A stretch of DNA of 22,500 bases, from positions 2,501 to 25,000 of the forward strand of contig JAPXFY010002276.1 in assembly GCA_030674185.1 (NCBI GenBank), read 5' to 3'. This stretch comes from Monoplex corrugatus. Taxonomy: Eukaryota > Mollusca > Gastropoda > Littorinimorpha > Ranellidae. How positions within the stretch are numbered: the stretch's first letter is position 1; every line of letters begins with the position of its first letter. Made by a program: the position numbers and the translations under genes. Shown piece after piece: positions 8,608 through 16,831 of the stretch. A model generated the notes under the pieces. That model ran no database searches and had not been told where the DNA came from. It was given only the letters and a program-made list of their open reading frames with translations.

Positions 8608-9080
8608 TCTCCTTCTCTCTTTCTCTCTCTCTCTTTTTCTCTTTCTCTCTCTTTCTCCCCCCCCTCTCTCTCCCTTCTCTCTCTTTCTATCTTTCTCTCT
8701 TTCTTTCTTTCTTTCTTTCTCTTTACTTTCTCTCTTTCTCTATCTTGCTTTCTTTCTTTCTCTCTCTCTCTTTCTCTCTCTCTTTCTTCTTGCTCACTCT
8801 CTTTCTTTTTTCTTTCTTTCTCCCTCTCTTTTCTCTCTCTCTCTTTCTCACTCTCTCTCTTTCTTTTTCTCTCTCTATCTGTATCTCTCTCTCCCTCACT
8901 CCTTCTCTTTCCCTCTCTCTCTCATTCTCTCTCTCCCCCCTCCCTCTTTCTCTCTCCTTCCCCCTCCCTATTTTTCTCTCTCTCCCTTTCCATCCCTCCC
9001 TCTCTCCCCCTCTCTCTATCTCCCTCCCTCTCCCCCTCTCTCTATCTCCCTCTCTCTCCCTCTCTCTCTCTCTCTTCTTC

Positions 9081-9446
9081 TTCTAACGTAGATTGGAACC
9101 TTGGCTCTCACCTTTCCCAAACAGACGCTCAAACCACAGGATCATTATCAACAAAAACACCAACCACACCATCAGGACACAAGTCCACGGCCTCAGGATT
9201 ACAAGTACGGTTTGCTGTTTTCTGTGTCTGCACACGGATGACTCACTACTTGTGGCACTTCAACACCAAATCGTAATTCAACCCTTGACTGTCAGCCACA
9301 ACCACTAGTGGTCCTCCTTTGTGTGAAAGATAAAAATTCCATCAGCTGGAAAATGTATTCCGTCACATGAAGAATGGAGATCTTTTCCACTGTGCTCTAC
9401 GGTCGTTGGGATTATTTCTAACTACGGATCTACCAAATCATTTCTC
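9081..9446 (+). repeat. Satellite core, unit 3
   Basis: Nearly identical to unit 4, including the shared variant CCCAAACAGACGCTC. The GATCATGATC palindrome is broken here (GATCATTATC), but ACCACTAGTGGT (9301-9312) is kept. A few bases are missing in GGGATTATTTCTAAC relative to units 2 and 5. Confidence 0.9.
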
Positions 9447-10009
9447 TATCTCTGTGTATCTGTGTCTATGTCTCTTGTCTCTCTGTCTCTGTCTCTGTCT
9501 GTCTCTCTCTCTCTCTCTCTCTCCTCTCTCTTCTCTCTCCTCTCTCTTTTTTCTCTTTCTCTCTTCTCTCCCCCTCTCTCTCTCTCCTCTTCTCTCTCTT
9601 TCTCTCTTTTCTCTCTTTCTTTCTTTCTTTCTTTCTTTCTCTTTACTTTCTCTCTTTCTCTATCTTGCTTTCTTTCTTTCTCTCTCTCTCTTTCTCTCTC
9701 TCTTTCTTCTTGCTCACTCTCTTTCTTTTTTCTTTCTTTCTCCCTCTCTTTTCTCTCTCTCTCTCTTTTTTTTCTCTCTCTTTTTTTTCTCTCTCTATCT
9801 GTATCTCTCTCTCTCTCTCCCTCACTCCTTCTCTTTCCATCTCTCTCTCATTCTCTCTCTCCCCCCCTCCCTCTTTCTCTCTCCTTCCCCCTCCCTATTT
9901 TTCTCTCTCCCTTTCCATCCCTCCCTCTCTCTCCCCCTCTCTCTATCTCCCTCCCTCTCCCCCTCTCTCTATCTCCCTCTCTCTCCCTCTCTCTCTCTCT
10001 CTTTTCTTC

Positions 10010-10376
10010 TTCTAACGTAGATTGGAACCTTGGCTCTCATCTTTCCCAAACAGACGCTCAAACCACAGGATCATGATCAACAAAAACACCAACCACACCA
10101 TCAGGACACAAGTCCACGGCCTCAGGATTACAAGTACGGTTTGCTGTTTTCTGTGTCTGCACACGGATGACTCACAACTTGTGGCACTTCAACACAAATC
10201 GTAATTCAACCCTTGACTGTCAGCCACAACCACTAGTGGTCCTCCTTTGTGTGAAAAATAAAAATTCCATCAGCTGGAGAATGTATTCCGTCACATGAAG
10301 AATGGAGATCTTTTCCACTGTGCTCTACGATCGCTGGGATTTATGTTCTAAATACGGATCTATCAAATCATTTCTC
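10010..10376 (+). repeat. Satellite core, unit 4
   Basis: Closest relative of unit 3, and its upstream spacer also matches that of unit 3, so the whole unit was duplicated recently. ACCACTAGTGGT is at 10229-10240. Confidence 0.9.
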
Positions 10377-10517
10377 TATCTCTGTCTCTGTGTCTATGTC
10401 TCTGTCTCTGTCTGTCTGTCTGTCTGTCTGTCTCTGTCTGTCTGTCTGTCTTCTCTCTCTTTGTCTGTCTTCTGTCTGTCTCTCTCTGTCTCTCTCTCTC
10501 TCTTTCTCTTCTCTCTT

Positions 10518-10548
<31 letters not shown>

Positions 10549-10987
10549 CCCTCTCTCTCTCTCCCTTCTCTCTCTTTCTCTCTCTCTCTTTCTCTCTCTC
10601 TCTTCTTTCTTTTTCTCTTTACTTTCTGTCTTTCTCTATCTTGCTTTCTTTCTTTTTTCTCTCTTCTTCTGTCTCTTTCTTTCTTTTCACTCTCTTTCTT
10701 TTTTCTTTCCTCTTTCTCTCTCTCTTTTCTCTCTCTTCTCTTTCCTCTGTCTCCTCCTCTCTTCTTTTTTCTCTCTATCTGTATCTCTCTCTCCTCTCCC
10801 TCACTCCTTCTCTCTCCTCTCTCTCCTCTCTCTCTCTCTCCCCTCCTCTCCTTCTCTCTCTCCCCCTCCCTCTTTCCTCCATCCCTCTCTTCCTCCTTCC
10901 CTCCTCTCTTCCTCTCTCTCTCTCCCTCCCTCCCTCCCTCCCTCTGTCTCCCTCTCTCTCTCTCTCTTCTCTCTCTTTCTCACTTTC

Positions 10988-11355
10988 TTCTCACGTATAT
11001 TCGAACCTTGGCTCTCACCTTTCCCACACAGACCCTCAAACCACTGGATCATGATCAACAAAAACACCAACCACACCATCAGGACACAAGTCCACGGCCT
11101 CAGGATTACAAGTACGGTTTGCTGTTTTCTGTGTCTGCACACGGATGACTCACAACTTGTGGCACTTCAACACCAAATCGTAATTCAACCCTTGACTGTC
11201 AGCCACAACCACTAGTGGTCCTCCTTTGTGTGAAAAGATAAAAATTCCATCAGCTGGAGAATGTATTCCGTCACATGAAGAATGGAGATCTTTTCCACTG
11301 TGCTCTACGGTCGTTGGGAATTATGTTCTAACTACGGATCTACCAAATCATCTCT
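10988..11355 (+). repeat. Satellite core, unit 5
   Basis: Last full core. The left edge is altered (TCACGTATATTCGAACC where others read TAACGTAGATTGGAACC). ACCACTAGTGGT is at 11208-11219. The following spacer runs into segmental copy A. Confidence 0.9.
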
Positions 11356-11795
11356 CTCTCTCTCCCTGTCTCTCTGTCTCTGTCTCTGTCTCTGTCTCTG
11401 TCTCTTGCTTTTCCTTCTCTCTCTCTCACTCTCTCTCTGTCTCTGTTTGTCTGTCTGTCTGTCTGTCTGTTTGTCTCTCTTGCATTTCCTTCTGTCTCTC
11501 ATTCTCTTTCTGTCTCTATCTCTGTCTCTGTCTCTGTCTCTGTATCTCTCTCTGACTGTCTGTCTCCTTCTCTATCTCTCTATATCTCTTTCTTGCTCTC
11601 TCTATCTCTTTCTCTCTCTCTCTCTTTCTCTCTCTTTCTTTCCTTCTCTCTCTTTCTCTCTCTCCTCTGTCCCTCCTTCCCTCACTTCCTCCCTCTCTCT
11701 CTATCTCTGTCTGTCTCTCCTCTCTCTCTCCTCTCTGTCTGTCTGTCTGTCTCCCTCTCTCTGTCTCTCTCTCTCTCTTGTTTTGTTTGTTTGCT

Positions 11796-12204
11796 TTTCT
11801 TTCATGATTAGGAGAGCAAGCATCAGTGTCTGACAATGAAAACAATAATAAAATAAAACGGTCATAGTAATCATCTTCTGAGTCACTGAGTCACACCCTT
11901 GCTCTCCACTACAGCCCATTTCGAAACGTTTACGACAATGCCATAAAGCAAGTCGTTTCCGACAGCAAACGCCACAAATATCATCAATCGCCATAACGGC
12001 TTAAGAAATATGCTGTCGGTTGACCGTAAACCCTGTTGCGTTGCAGGCAAAACCATTGATATAATTATTGTTAGTAGCTGCAACAAGTTGTGTTCCTCCT
12101 TGCATAAGAGATAAAAAAAATGTCATCAACTAAAGCATGCAGAACGCTACCATAAAACATACCGTTTCCTATGATATACGACATAAACTTCACAGAATGC
12201 GAGC
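11796..12204. repeat. Degenerate ~200-220 bp satellite, first part of copy A
   Basis: Contains two diverged units recognised by CAAACGCCACAAATATC (about 11963) and by the block GTTCCTCCTTGCATAAGAG, ATAAAA, CATCAACTAAAGCATGCAG, CCATAAAACAT (about 12090-12165). The same block order recurs at 12467, 13448 and 13686, and more distantly in the 7.3-11.3 kb satellite cores. No coding potential is seen. Confidence 0.6.
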
Positions 12205-12378
12205 TTAACCCTTTGACTCCCCCACCCTGTCCACCAGCATTCTGCATGGTCAACCATGCTAGCAAAGCAAAAACTTAACCCTTTAACTCCCACACCCTAT
12301 CCACCAGCTTCCTGCAGGAGTCAAAGGGTTAAGTTTTTGCAGTTGGTGGATAGTGTGTTGGAGTCAAAGGGTTAAAGA
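12205..12378. repeat. Fold-back of the TTAACCCTTTGACTCC minisatellite, copy A
   Basis: Minisatellite units lie in opposite orientations. The 24-nt arms 12267-12290 and 12317-12340 are reverse complements with one mismatch around a 26-nt loop. A smaller perfect hairpin (GCATGGT with ACCATGC) lies at about 12244-12259. A third, inverted unit ends at about 12378. Confidence 0.85.
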
Positions 12379-12836
12379 AATGTCAACTGGATGACTCAGA
12401 CGTTGTAGCACTGATGTTGTCGAGACGGTAATATTACTCTTGCCTCTATAACTGTCTCAGTCAATGTTCTTCCTCGCGTGAGAGATAACAATTTCGCCAA
12501 ATAAAGAATACAGAGTGCTCCCATCTCATAAAATATGTCGTTTTCTACGGCAAACGCCACAAAGGTTAATCGACATCATGCTTAAAAAAAACATTCTGTC
12601 ACCGGGTGGGCTGAAAAGTTTCTTCACTAACGGTTATAAGGGTAATGTCACCTTTGCCAGTAGCTACCTCTCATACTTAAAAAACTCCGTCATTTGGAAG
12701 ACTCAAAAGTTTTTTCCACTAACAGTCATATGAGTAATGTCACATTTGCCTGTACCTGCCTCTTATGCTTAAAAAACAATCTGTCAATTGGAGGACTGAG
12801 AAGATTTTTCACTGAAGGTTGGAATAGTAAAGTCAC
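12379..12836. repeat. Degenerate ~200-220 bp satellite, middle part of copy A
   Basis: Holds a well-preserved unit (CTCAGTCAATGTTCTTCC, GTGAGAGATAAC, AATAAAGAATACAGAG, TTTTCTACGGCAAACGCC). It then has three close repeats of a sub-block with the order ACTGAAAAGTTTCTTCACT, GTAATGTCACCTTTGCC, CTCATACTTAAAAAA. It is interrupted on the right by a retrotransposon fragment. Confidence 0.65.
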
Positions 12837-12837
12837 A

Positions 12838-13143
12838 TGGCTCCCTGTATCAAAGCGCATACAGTACAAACTAGACACCATGTGCTACAAAAGCCTCAAT
12901 AACGCAGCCCCCTGATTACCTGTCAAGCCTACTTGAGATCTATCTTCCCTCACATACCCTCCGCTCTGCCTCCGATCCTCTGACTTTTCGCTTTCCACGC
13001 ACTAAGCTCAATACCTATGGTCCACGAGCCTTCTCTGTTTCTGGTCCACTCTCCTGGAACAAACTTCCTCTCTCAGTCCGTCAGCAACCTACTTTTGTCT
13101 CCTTCAAGTCCGCTCTCAAAACTCACCTTTTCTCCTCCGCATA
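12838..13143 (+). pseudogene. Reverse transcriptase C-terminal remnant (CR1/L2-like)
   Basis: Encodes the C-terminal tail of the LINE polyprotein: WLPVSKRIQYKLDTMCYKSL, then LRSASDPLTF, YGPRAFSV, WNKLP and LKTHLFSSA. Compared with the other copy, one extra T in GCAGCCCCCTGATTACC (about 12913) shifts the frame and makes a TGA. No catalytic motif remains, so it is dead. Confidence 0.85.
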
Positions 13144-13159
13144 AAATCCTAACCTCACT

Positions 13160-13180
13160 CAACCCCCCCCCCCCCCCTCT
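13160..13180. repeat. Poly-C run in the LINE 3' UTR
   Basis: A run of about 16 C just after the LINE stop codon, where the longer copy has only CCCCCT at the matching place (about 22250). It grew after this copy was inserted. Confidence 0.7.
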
Positions 13181-13422
13181 GCAGCCTGTCTCCGCTCGGA
13201 GGGGAATCACATGGTTATAATATATAATTGTATATGCTATGCTCTCTATAATTTTCCATTGCTTTTATTCTTGCTTTTATTGCTTTTATTCTTTCTCCCC
13301 ATTTATAGCCATGCATGTGTGTGTGCGTGCGTGCGTGCGTTGTGTTGTCTGCTTCAGCGCTTAGATTTGATTTTATCAAGATTTTGCGCTATATAAATAT
13401 TGTAATTATTATTTATTATTAC

Positions 13423-13747
13423 CTTTGCCAGCAGCTGCCCCAACCAATGTTCTTCTTTGCATGAGAGATAAACATGAACACTGAACACTTCCATAAAACA
13501 TGCTGCTTTTCTGTGGCAAACACTACCAACGTCAAAGGGCGCCATGATTAAAAAAAGCAAGAAAAAAAAAGAAAAAGTAAATGGTAAAAGAACGCTATAT
13601 CGGTTGGATGGCTCAAAACGGTTTGTTACGACTACAGGTCCAAACGGTAATGTCACTAATGCCTGTGGCTGCCTCAGTCCACGTTCTTCATTGCGTGATA
13701 GAGAAAAACATCAAATAAAGAATACAGCACACTTCCATAAAATGTCG
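13423..13747. repeat. Degenerate ~200-220 bp satellite, units 3' of the LINE insertion
   Basis: Two further units: CAGCTGCCCCAACCAATG, TGAGAGATAAACATG, CCATAAAACATGCTGC, then GGCTGCCTCAGTCCACG, GTGATAGAGAAAAACATC, CCATAAAATGTCG. They carry on the satellite interrupted at 12836, confirming that the LINE fragment split it. Confidence 0.65.
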
Positions 13748-13985
13748 TGGGGGGGGGGGGGGGGTTTGCTTGTTTGTTTTGTTTTTGTTTGTTTGTTTGT
13801 TTGTTTTGTTTTTGTTTGTTTGTTTTTAGGTTGTTGGGGTTTTTTTTGCCTGTTTTTTTGTTTGTGTGTTTGGTTGGTTGGTTGGTTGGTTGGTTGGTTG
13901 GTTGGTTGGTTGGTTGTTGGTTGGTTGGTTGGTTGGTTGGTTGGTTGGTTGATTGGTTGTTCATTTGTTTGTTTTTTGTTGTTCT
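13748..13985. repeat. Poly-G, (TTTG)n and (TTGG)n block, copy A
   Basis: A run of about 16 G is followed by TTTG repeats to about 13850 and by about 80 bp of TTGG repeats (13871-13950). Its translations are Gly-Trp-Leu-Val and Asn-Gln-Pro-Thr repeats, not proteins. The homologous block of copy B is much longer. Confidence 0.9.
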
Positions 13986-14466
13986 TCTTTAATAAACGCC
14001 ACAATTATTAGGAAAAGTCAGTCTGAACAACCATGCTTTAGATGAGTGACTCACAAGTTCTATCACCGCAAACGGCACTCATGTTGCCCTCGTCTGCCGA
14101 GCACCTGGTGTTCCCATTTGTATCACAAATAAACAGAATTCATCAAATGAAGGCTGATGAATGTTACCATCAAGCATGCCGTTTCCCACAGTAAATGCCA
14201 CAAATGTATGTACTTTTTTCTTCTTCTTCTTCTTTCATTCATTGATGGTCAAGTCTCACCTGGTGATGAATGTTCCCTCCAGCTTTCCTGTTGTGACTAC
14301 CTGCTCTAATTTCTTTTGGCAAGAGAAATTATGAAACTGAGCGTAGATTAAACAGCTCTGTCACGCAGTCCCAATCCAGAATGGAAATCCATAGCATCAT
14401 GATTATTATCCTCAACATTATCATCATCATAGCATTGTAAAAAATGTTCCCAGATTCTCATCATCA
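13986..14466. repeat. Satellite unit, RTE-related scrap and ATC-rich tail, copy A
   Basis: Begins with a last satellite unit (AATAAACGCCACAATTATT to AAATGCCACAAATGTATG). It then has TTC repeats and a segment of about 70 bp (14245-14320) that resembles the RTE coding block at 14596-14660 (ACCTGGTG, CCCTCCAGCTTTCC, GTGCTCTAATT versions). It ends in ATC repeats that, on the minus strand, follow the RTE stop codon as its GAT-type tail. Confidence 0.6.
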
Positions 14467-15003
14467 TCAAGTGCCTTGCCACATGGTATTAGCGATCATG
14501 GCCCTCCATATCTTTCTATCCCTTGTTGCTGCAAGCATATCTTCCACTCTCACTGCCTTCAGCCACTCTGCAAATCCGTCTAATATTTTCCCCTGGGTCT
14601 ACCTGGTGTTCTCTTTCCCTCCAGCTTTCCATTTGTGACCAGGTGCTCCAATTCCCCTTTCCTCATAAAATAACCTCTAAATGTTGCCTGTCTTTTCCTA
14701 ATCTTCCTTATGAATGATCTACTTGTGTCTGCCTCCATCAAGACTGTCTCGTTTGTTTTCTTTGCTGTCCATGGAACTCTCAACAATTTTCTTAGAAACC
14801 ACATCTCAGCTGCCTCAATATTGTTCTGGCTTTGCTTGTTGACTGTCCACGCCTCACAACCGTATAACATTATTGGTTCTAAGTAACATTCAAGAACTCT
14901 CTTCCTGATGTTAATTGATTCCCATATTCTATGGCTATTAATTAATGTGGCATATGAAACGGGACAGCAAAATAAATATATCAAAAACAATGAATTTCTG
15001 TTC
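14467..15003 (-). pseudogene. RTE-clade LINE ORF2 C-terminus, copy A
   Basis: The minus strand encodes the typical end of an RTE/BovB-type reverse transcriptase: RKRVLECYLEPIMLYGCEAW, then EMWFLRKLLRVPWTAKKTNE, IRKRQATFRGYFMRKGELEH, GKLEGKRTPGRPRGK. After a frameshift at an A-rich site (about 14582-14590) it continues as AEWLKAVRVEDMLAATRDRK and WRAMIANTMWQGT before the stop at 14467-14469. Everything upstream, including the YADD region, is missing, and the sequence decays beyond about 14960. The 3' GAT repeats agree with RTE elements. The same fragment in copy B shows that it entered before the segmental duplication. Confidence 0.85.
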
Positions 15004-15111
15004 ACCTCTTATGCTTAGATGCTGGGGTTTATGCCTGATTACAAAAGTCAAAAGAGTTTATTTTTTCAAACAACTCTCGTCTTTAGAAGTAACTAACAGT
15101 GATCTTGTGTT
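15004..15111. other. Flank between the RTE remnant and the minisatellite
   Basis: AT-rich sequence shared with 19620-19732 (TTCTGTTCACCTCTTATGC, CAAAAGTCAAAAGAG, CTTTAGAAGTAACTAAC). It may be eroded RTE sequence or older host DNA. I cannot tell which. Confidence 0.5.
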
Positions 15112-15735
15112 AACCCTTTGACTCCTGCACCCTTTCCACCAACTGCTAAAACTTAACCCTTTGACTCCCACACCCTTTCCACAAACTCCCAAAACTTAAC
15201 CCTTTGACTCTCTCACCCTAACCACCAGCTTCCTGCAAACTTAACCCTTTGACTCCCTCACCCTAACCACCAGCTTCCTGCAAACTTAACACTTTGACTC
15301 TTTCACCTTATCCACCAGTTTCCTACAAACTTAACCCTTTGACTCCCGCACCCTATCCACCAGCTTCCTGCGACCTTAACCATTTGACTCTCACACCCTA
15401 TCCACCAGCTTCGTGCAAACTTAACCCTTTGACTCTCTCTCTCTATCCACCAGCTTCCTGCGATCTTAACCCTTTGACTCCCATACCCTATCCACCAGCT
15501 TCCTGCAAACTTAACCCTTTGACTCCCACACCCTTTCCATCAACTGCAAAAACTTAACCCTTTGACTCCATCACACCAGCTCTCTGCAAACTTAACCCTT
15601 TGACTCCCTCACCTTGCAGAAAGATGATGGGTAGGGCAAGGAAGTCAAAGGGTTAAGTTTTTGCTTTGCTAGCATGGCTGACAATACAAGGTACTGGTAG
15701 GCAGGGTTCGGGAGTCAAATGGTTAAAGATAAACT
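15112..15735 (+). repeat. 45-bp minisatellite array, copy A, with inverted end
   Basis: About twelve direct units of about 40-45 bp built on CTTAACCCTTTGACTCC, then CACCCTATCCACCAGCTTCC and TGCAAA. Spacer positions vary more than the TTAACCCTTTGAC word. From about 15641 the units turn round (AAGTCAAAGGGTTAAG, then GGGAGTCAAATGGTTAAAG), so the array folds back at its right end. The inverted unit 15641-15683 is the near-exact reverse complement of 12250-12290, including the CATGCTAGCAAAGCAAAAAC word. Proline-rich open frames across it are repeat translations. Confidence 0.9.
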
Positions 15736-16082
15736 AGTCCACCAAATAAAGAGGGCATTCTGTTACATTAAGTGATTCAACTCCTTTCAAACTGATCTGC
15801 CAGCTCCGTCAGATTTATGACCCCATTACTGACCAATCAATGCGCCCGAGAAATAATTTTCCGCGCGACCAACTCTCCTCAGCCAATCAGATTAATCGAC
15901 ATAGACAGCCAAGGATGTCCACGAATGCGTAAGGGTTCATTAGATGCAAGCCGTGTGTCGAAATTTATTAGTGGCTATTGACAACGCTGGGGTGAAAGAG
16001 GGAGGGAGGGCAAGTTTGACGAATGGCTTTTGTTTAATAGCTTTTGCCATTGGTAAACAATCACTGTCTTTGTCATACTATA
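15736..16082. other. Non-repetitive segment with two CCAAT boxes
   Basis: About 350 bp without tandem structure. ACCAATCA at 15832-15839 and GCCAATCAG at 15882-15890 are spaced 50 bp apart in the same orientation, around a CG-containing stretch (CCGCGCGACC). I see no convincing open frame or splice signals downstream, so this is a weak promoter-like observation only. Confidence 0.35.
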
Positions 16083-16094
16083 TATCTCTCTCTC

Positions 16095-16125
<31 letters not shown>

Positions 16126-16150
16126 CTCTCTCTCTCTTTTTTTCTTTCTT

Positions 16151-16210
<60 letters not shown>

Positions 16211-16334
16211 GTTTACATTTTCTTTAAATATTGACGTTGATTCATATGTGATGGACCCTGTTTGGGAGAGGGCCAGACGTATGCTAGCACATTCTTTGCT
16301 TAGTTCACACACCTCATAAATTTGAATTCTCTCT

Positions 16335-16385
<51 letters not shown>

Positions 16386-16549
16386 GTCTCTCTCTGGAGC
16401 TATGGCCTACAATGAATGAAATACCTAAGTCCGAATCTCTGTCTGTCTGTTTGTCCCTCTCTCTCTCTCTCTCACTCTCTGTCTCTCTGTCTCTCTCTCT
16501 GTCTCTGTGTCTCTCTGTGTCTCTGTGTCTCTCTGTCTCTGTTTCTGTC

Positions 16550-16584
<35 letters not shown>

Positions 16585-16654
16585 GGAGCTATGGCCTACA
16601 ATGAATAATACTGATATTTATATCTGAATATCTCTCTCTGTCTGTCTCTCTCTC
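16083..16654. repeat. CT/TGTC microsatellites with a duplicated GGAGCTATGG block
   Basis: CT tracts at 16083-16206, 16328-16395, 16437-16585 and 16630-16654 are separated by short unique pieces. The block GGAGCTATGGCCTACAATGA follows a CT tract twice (about 16396 and 16584), giving a tandem duplication of about 188 bp. The 16207-16327 piece is unique sequence with nothing recognised. Confidence 0.85.
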
Positions 16655-16831
16655 TCTCTTTCTCTCTCTTTCTTTCCTTCTCTCTCTTTCTCTCTTCCTC
16701 TGTCCCTCCTTCCCTCACTTCCTCCCTCTCTCTCTATCTCTGTCTGTCTCTCCTCTCTCTCTCCTCTCTCTCTGTCTGTCTCTCTCCCTCTCTCTGTCTC
16801 TGTCTCTCTCTTGTTTTGTTTGTTTGCTTTT

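Larger units (their letters stand above)
7109..11795 (+). repeat. Five-unit satellite array, about 0.84-0.98 kb per unit
   Basis: Five direct units, each a conserved core of about 367 bp followed by a polypyrimidine spacer. Core starts are spaced about 841, 929, 929 and 978 bp. The spacers are T/C-only over long stretches (7109-7310, 7678-8151, 8520-9080, 9447-10009, 10377-10987, 11356-11795). They are related to each other and not independently grown: the spacers of units 2-3 and 3-4 share the same order of irregular words, including TTTACTTTCTCTC, TATCTTGCTTTC and TTCTTGCTCACTC. Units 3 and 4 are the most alike. No coding function is visible. Ser-Leu-rich open frames on the plus strand and Arg-Glu-rich ones on the minus strand are repeat translations. 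Confidence 0.9.
12837..13422 (+). mobile_element. 5'-truncated CR1/L2-like LINE 3' end, inserted in copy A only
   Basis: 586 bp that match the last part of the LINE at 19947-22476, from TGGCTCCCTGTATCAAAGCG to the 3' end GCGCTATATAAATATTG plus an ATT-rich tail. The paralogous site in copy B (about 17880-17886) reads AAAGTCACCTTGCC without it, so B is a natural empty site. The left junction is at AAAGTCAC and the right at CTTTGCC. No long target-site duplication is visible, at most AC. Confidence 0.9.
11617..15620 (+). repeat. Segmental duplication, copy A
   Basis: A composite block of about 4 kb whose parts recur in the same order and orientation at about 16655-19946. The match starts inside a CT tract (TCTTTCCTTCTCTCTCTTTC), continues through CTTTCATGATTAG and AGAGCAAGCATCAGTG, the degenerate satellite, the minisatellite fold-back, the G/TTTG/TTGG block and the RTE fragment, and ends in the 45-bp minisatellite. 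Copy A alone contains the insertion at 12837-13422. The exact left edge is blurred by low-complexity sequence. Confidence 0.9.

Noticed and set aside
9093..9308. 71-codon open frame in satellite core unit 3 (and a partial one in unit 4)
   Set aside because: The frame is not kept in units 1, 2 and 5 and has no recognisable domain, so conservation is at the DNA level.
7730..11833. Long plus-strand open frames rich in Ser and Leu (up to 276 codons)
   Set aside because: They follow the CT repeats in several overlapping frames at once and end soon after entering the satellite core, so they are translations of simple sequence.
12515..12915. Short open frames of 70-odd codons in the degenerate satellite
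   Set aside because: They are broken by small indels in the paralogous copy B and share no frame-preserving pattern of change.
15220..15280. CACCCTAACC words resembling telomeric CCCTAA repeats
   Set aside because: They occur once per 45-bp unit and are never in tandem, so no telomere or internal telomeric array is present.
15112..15620. Regular repeats with spacers resembling a CRISPR array
   Set aside because: The spacers are similar to each other, the units are imperfect and partly inverted, and the context is eukaryotic, so it is a minisatellite.
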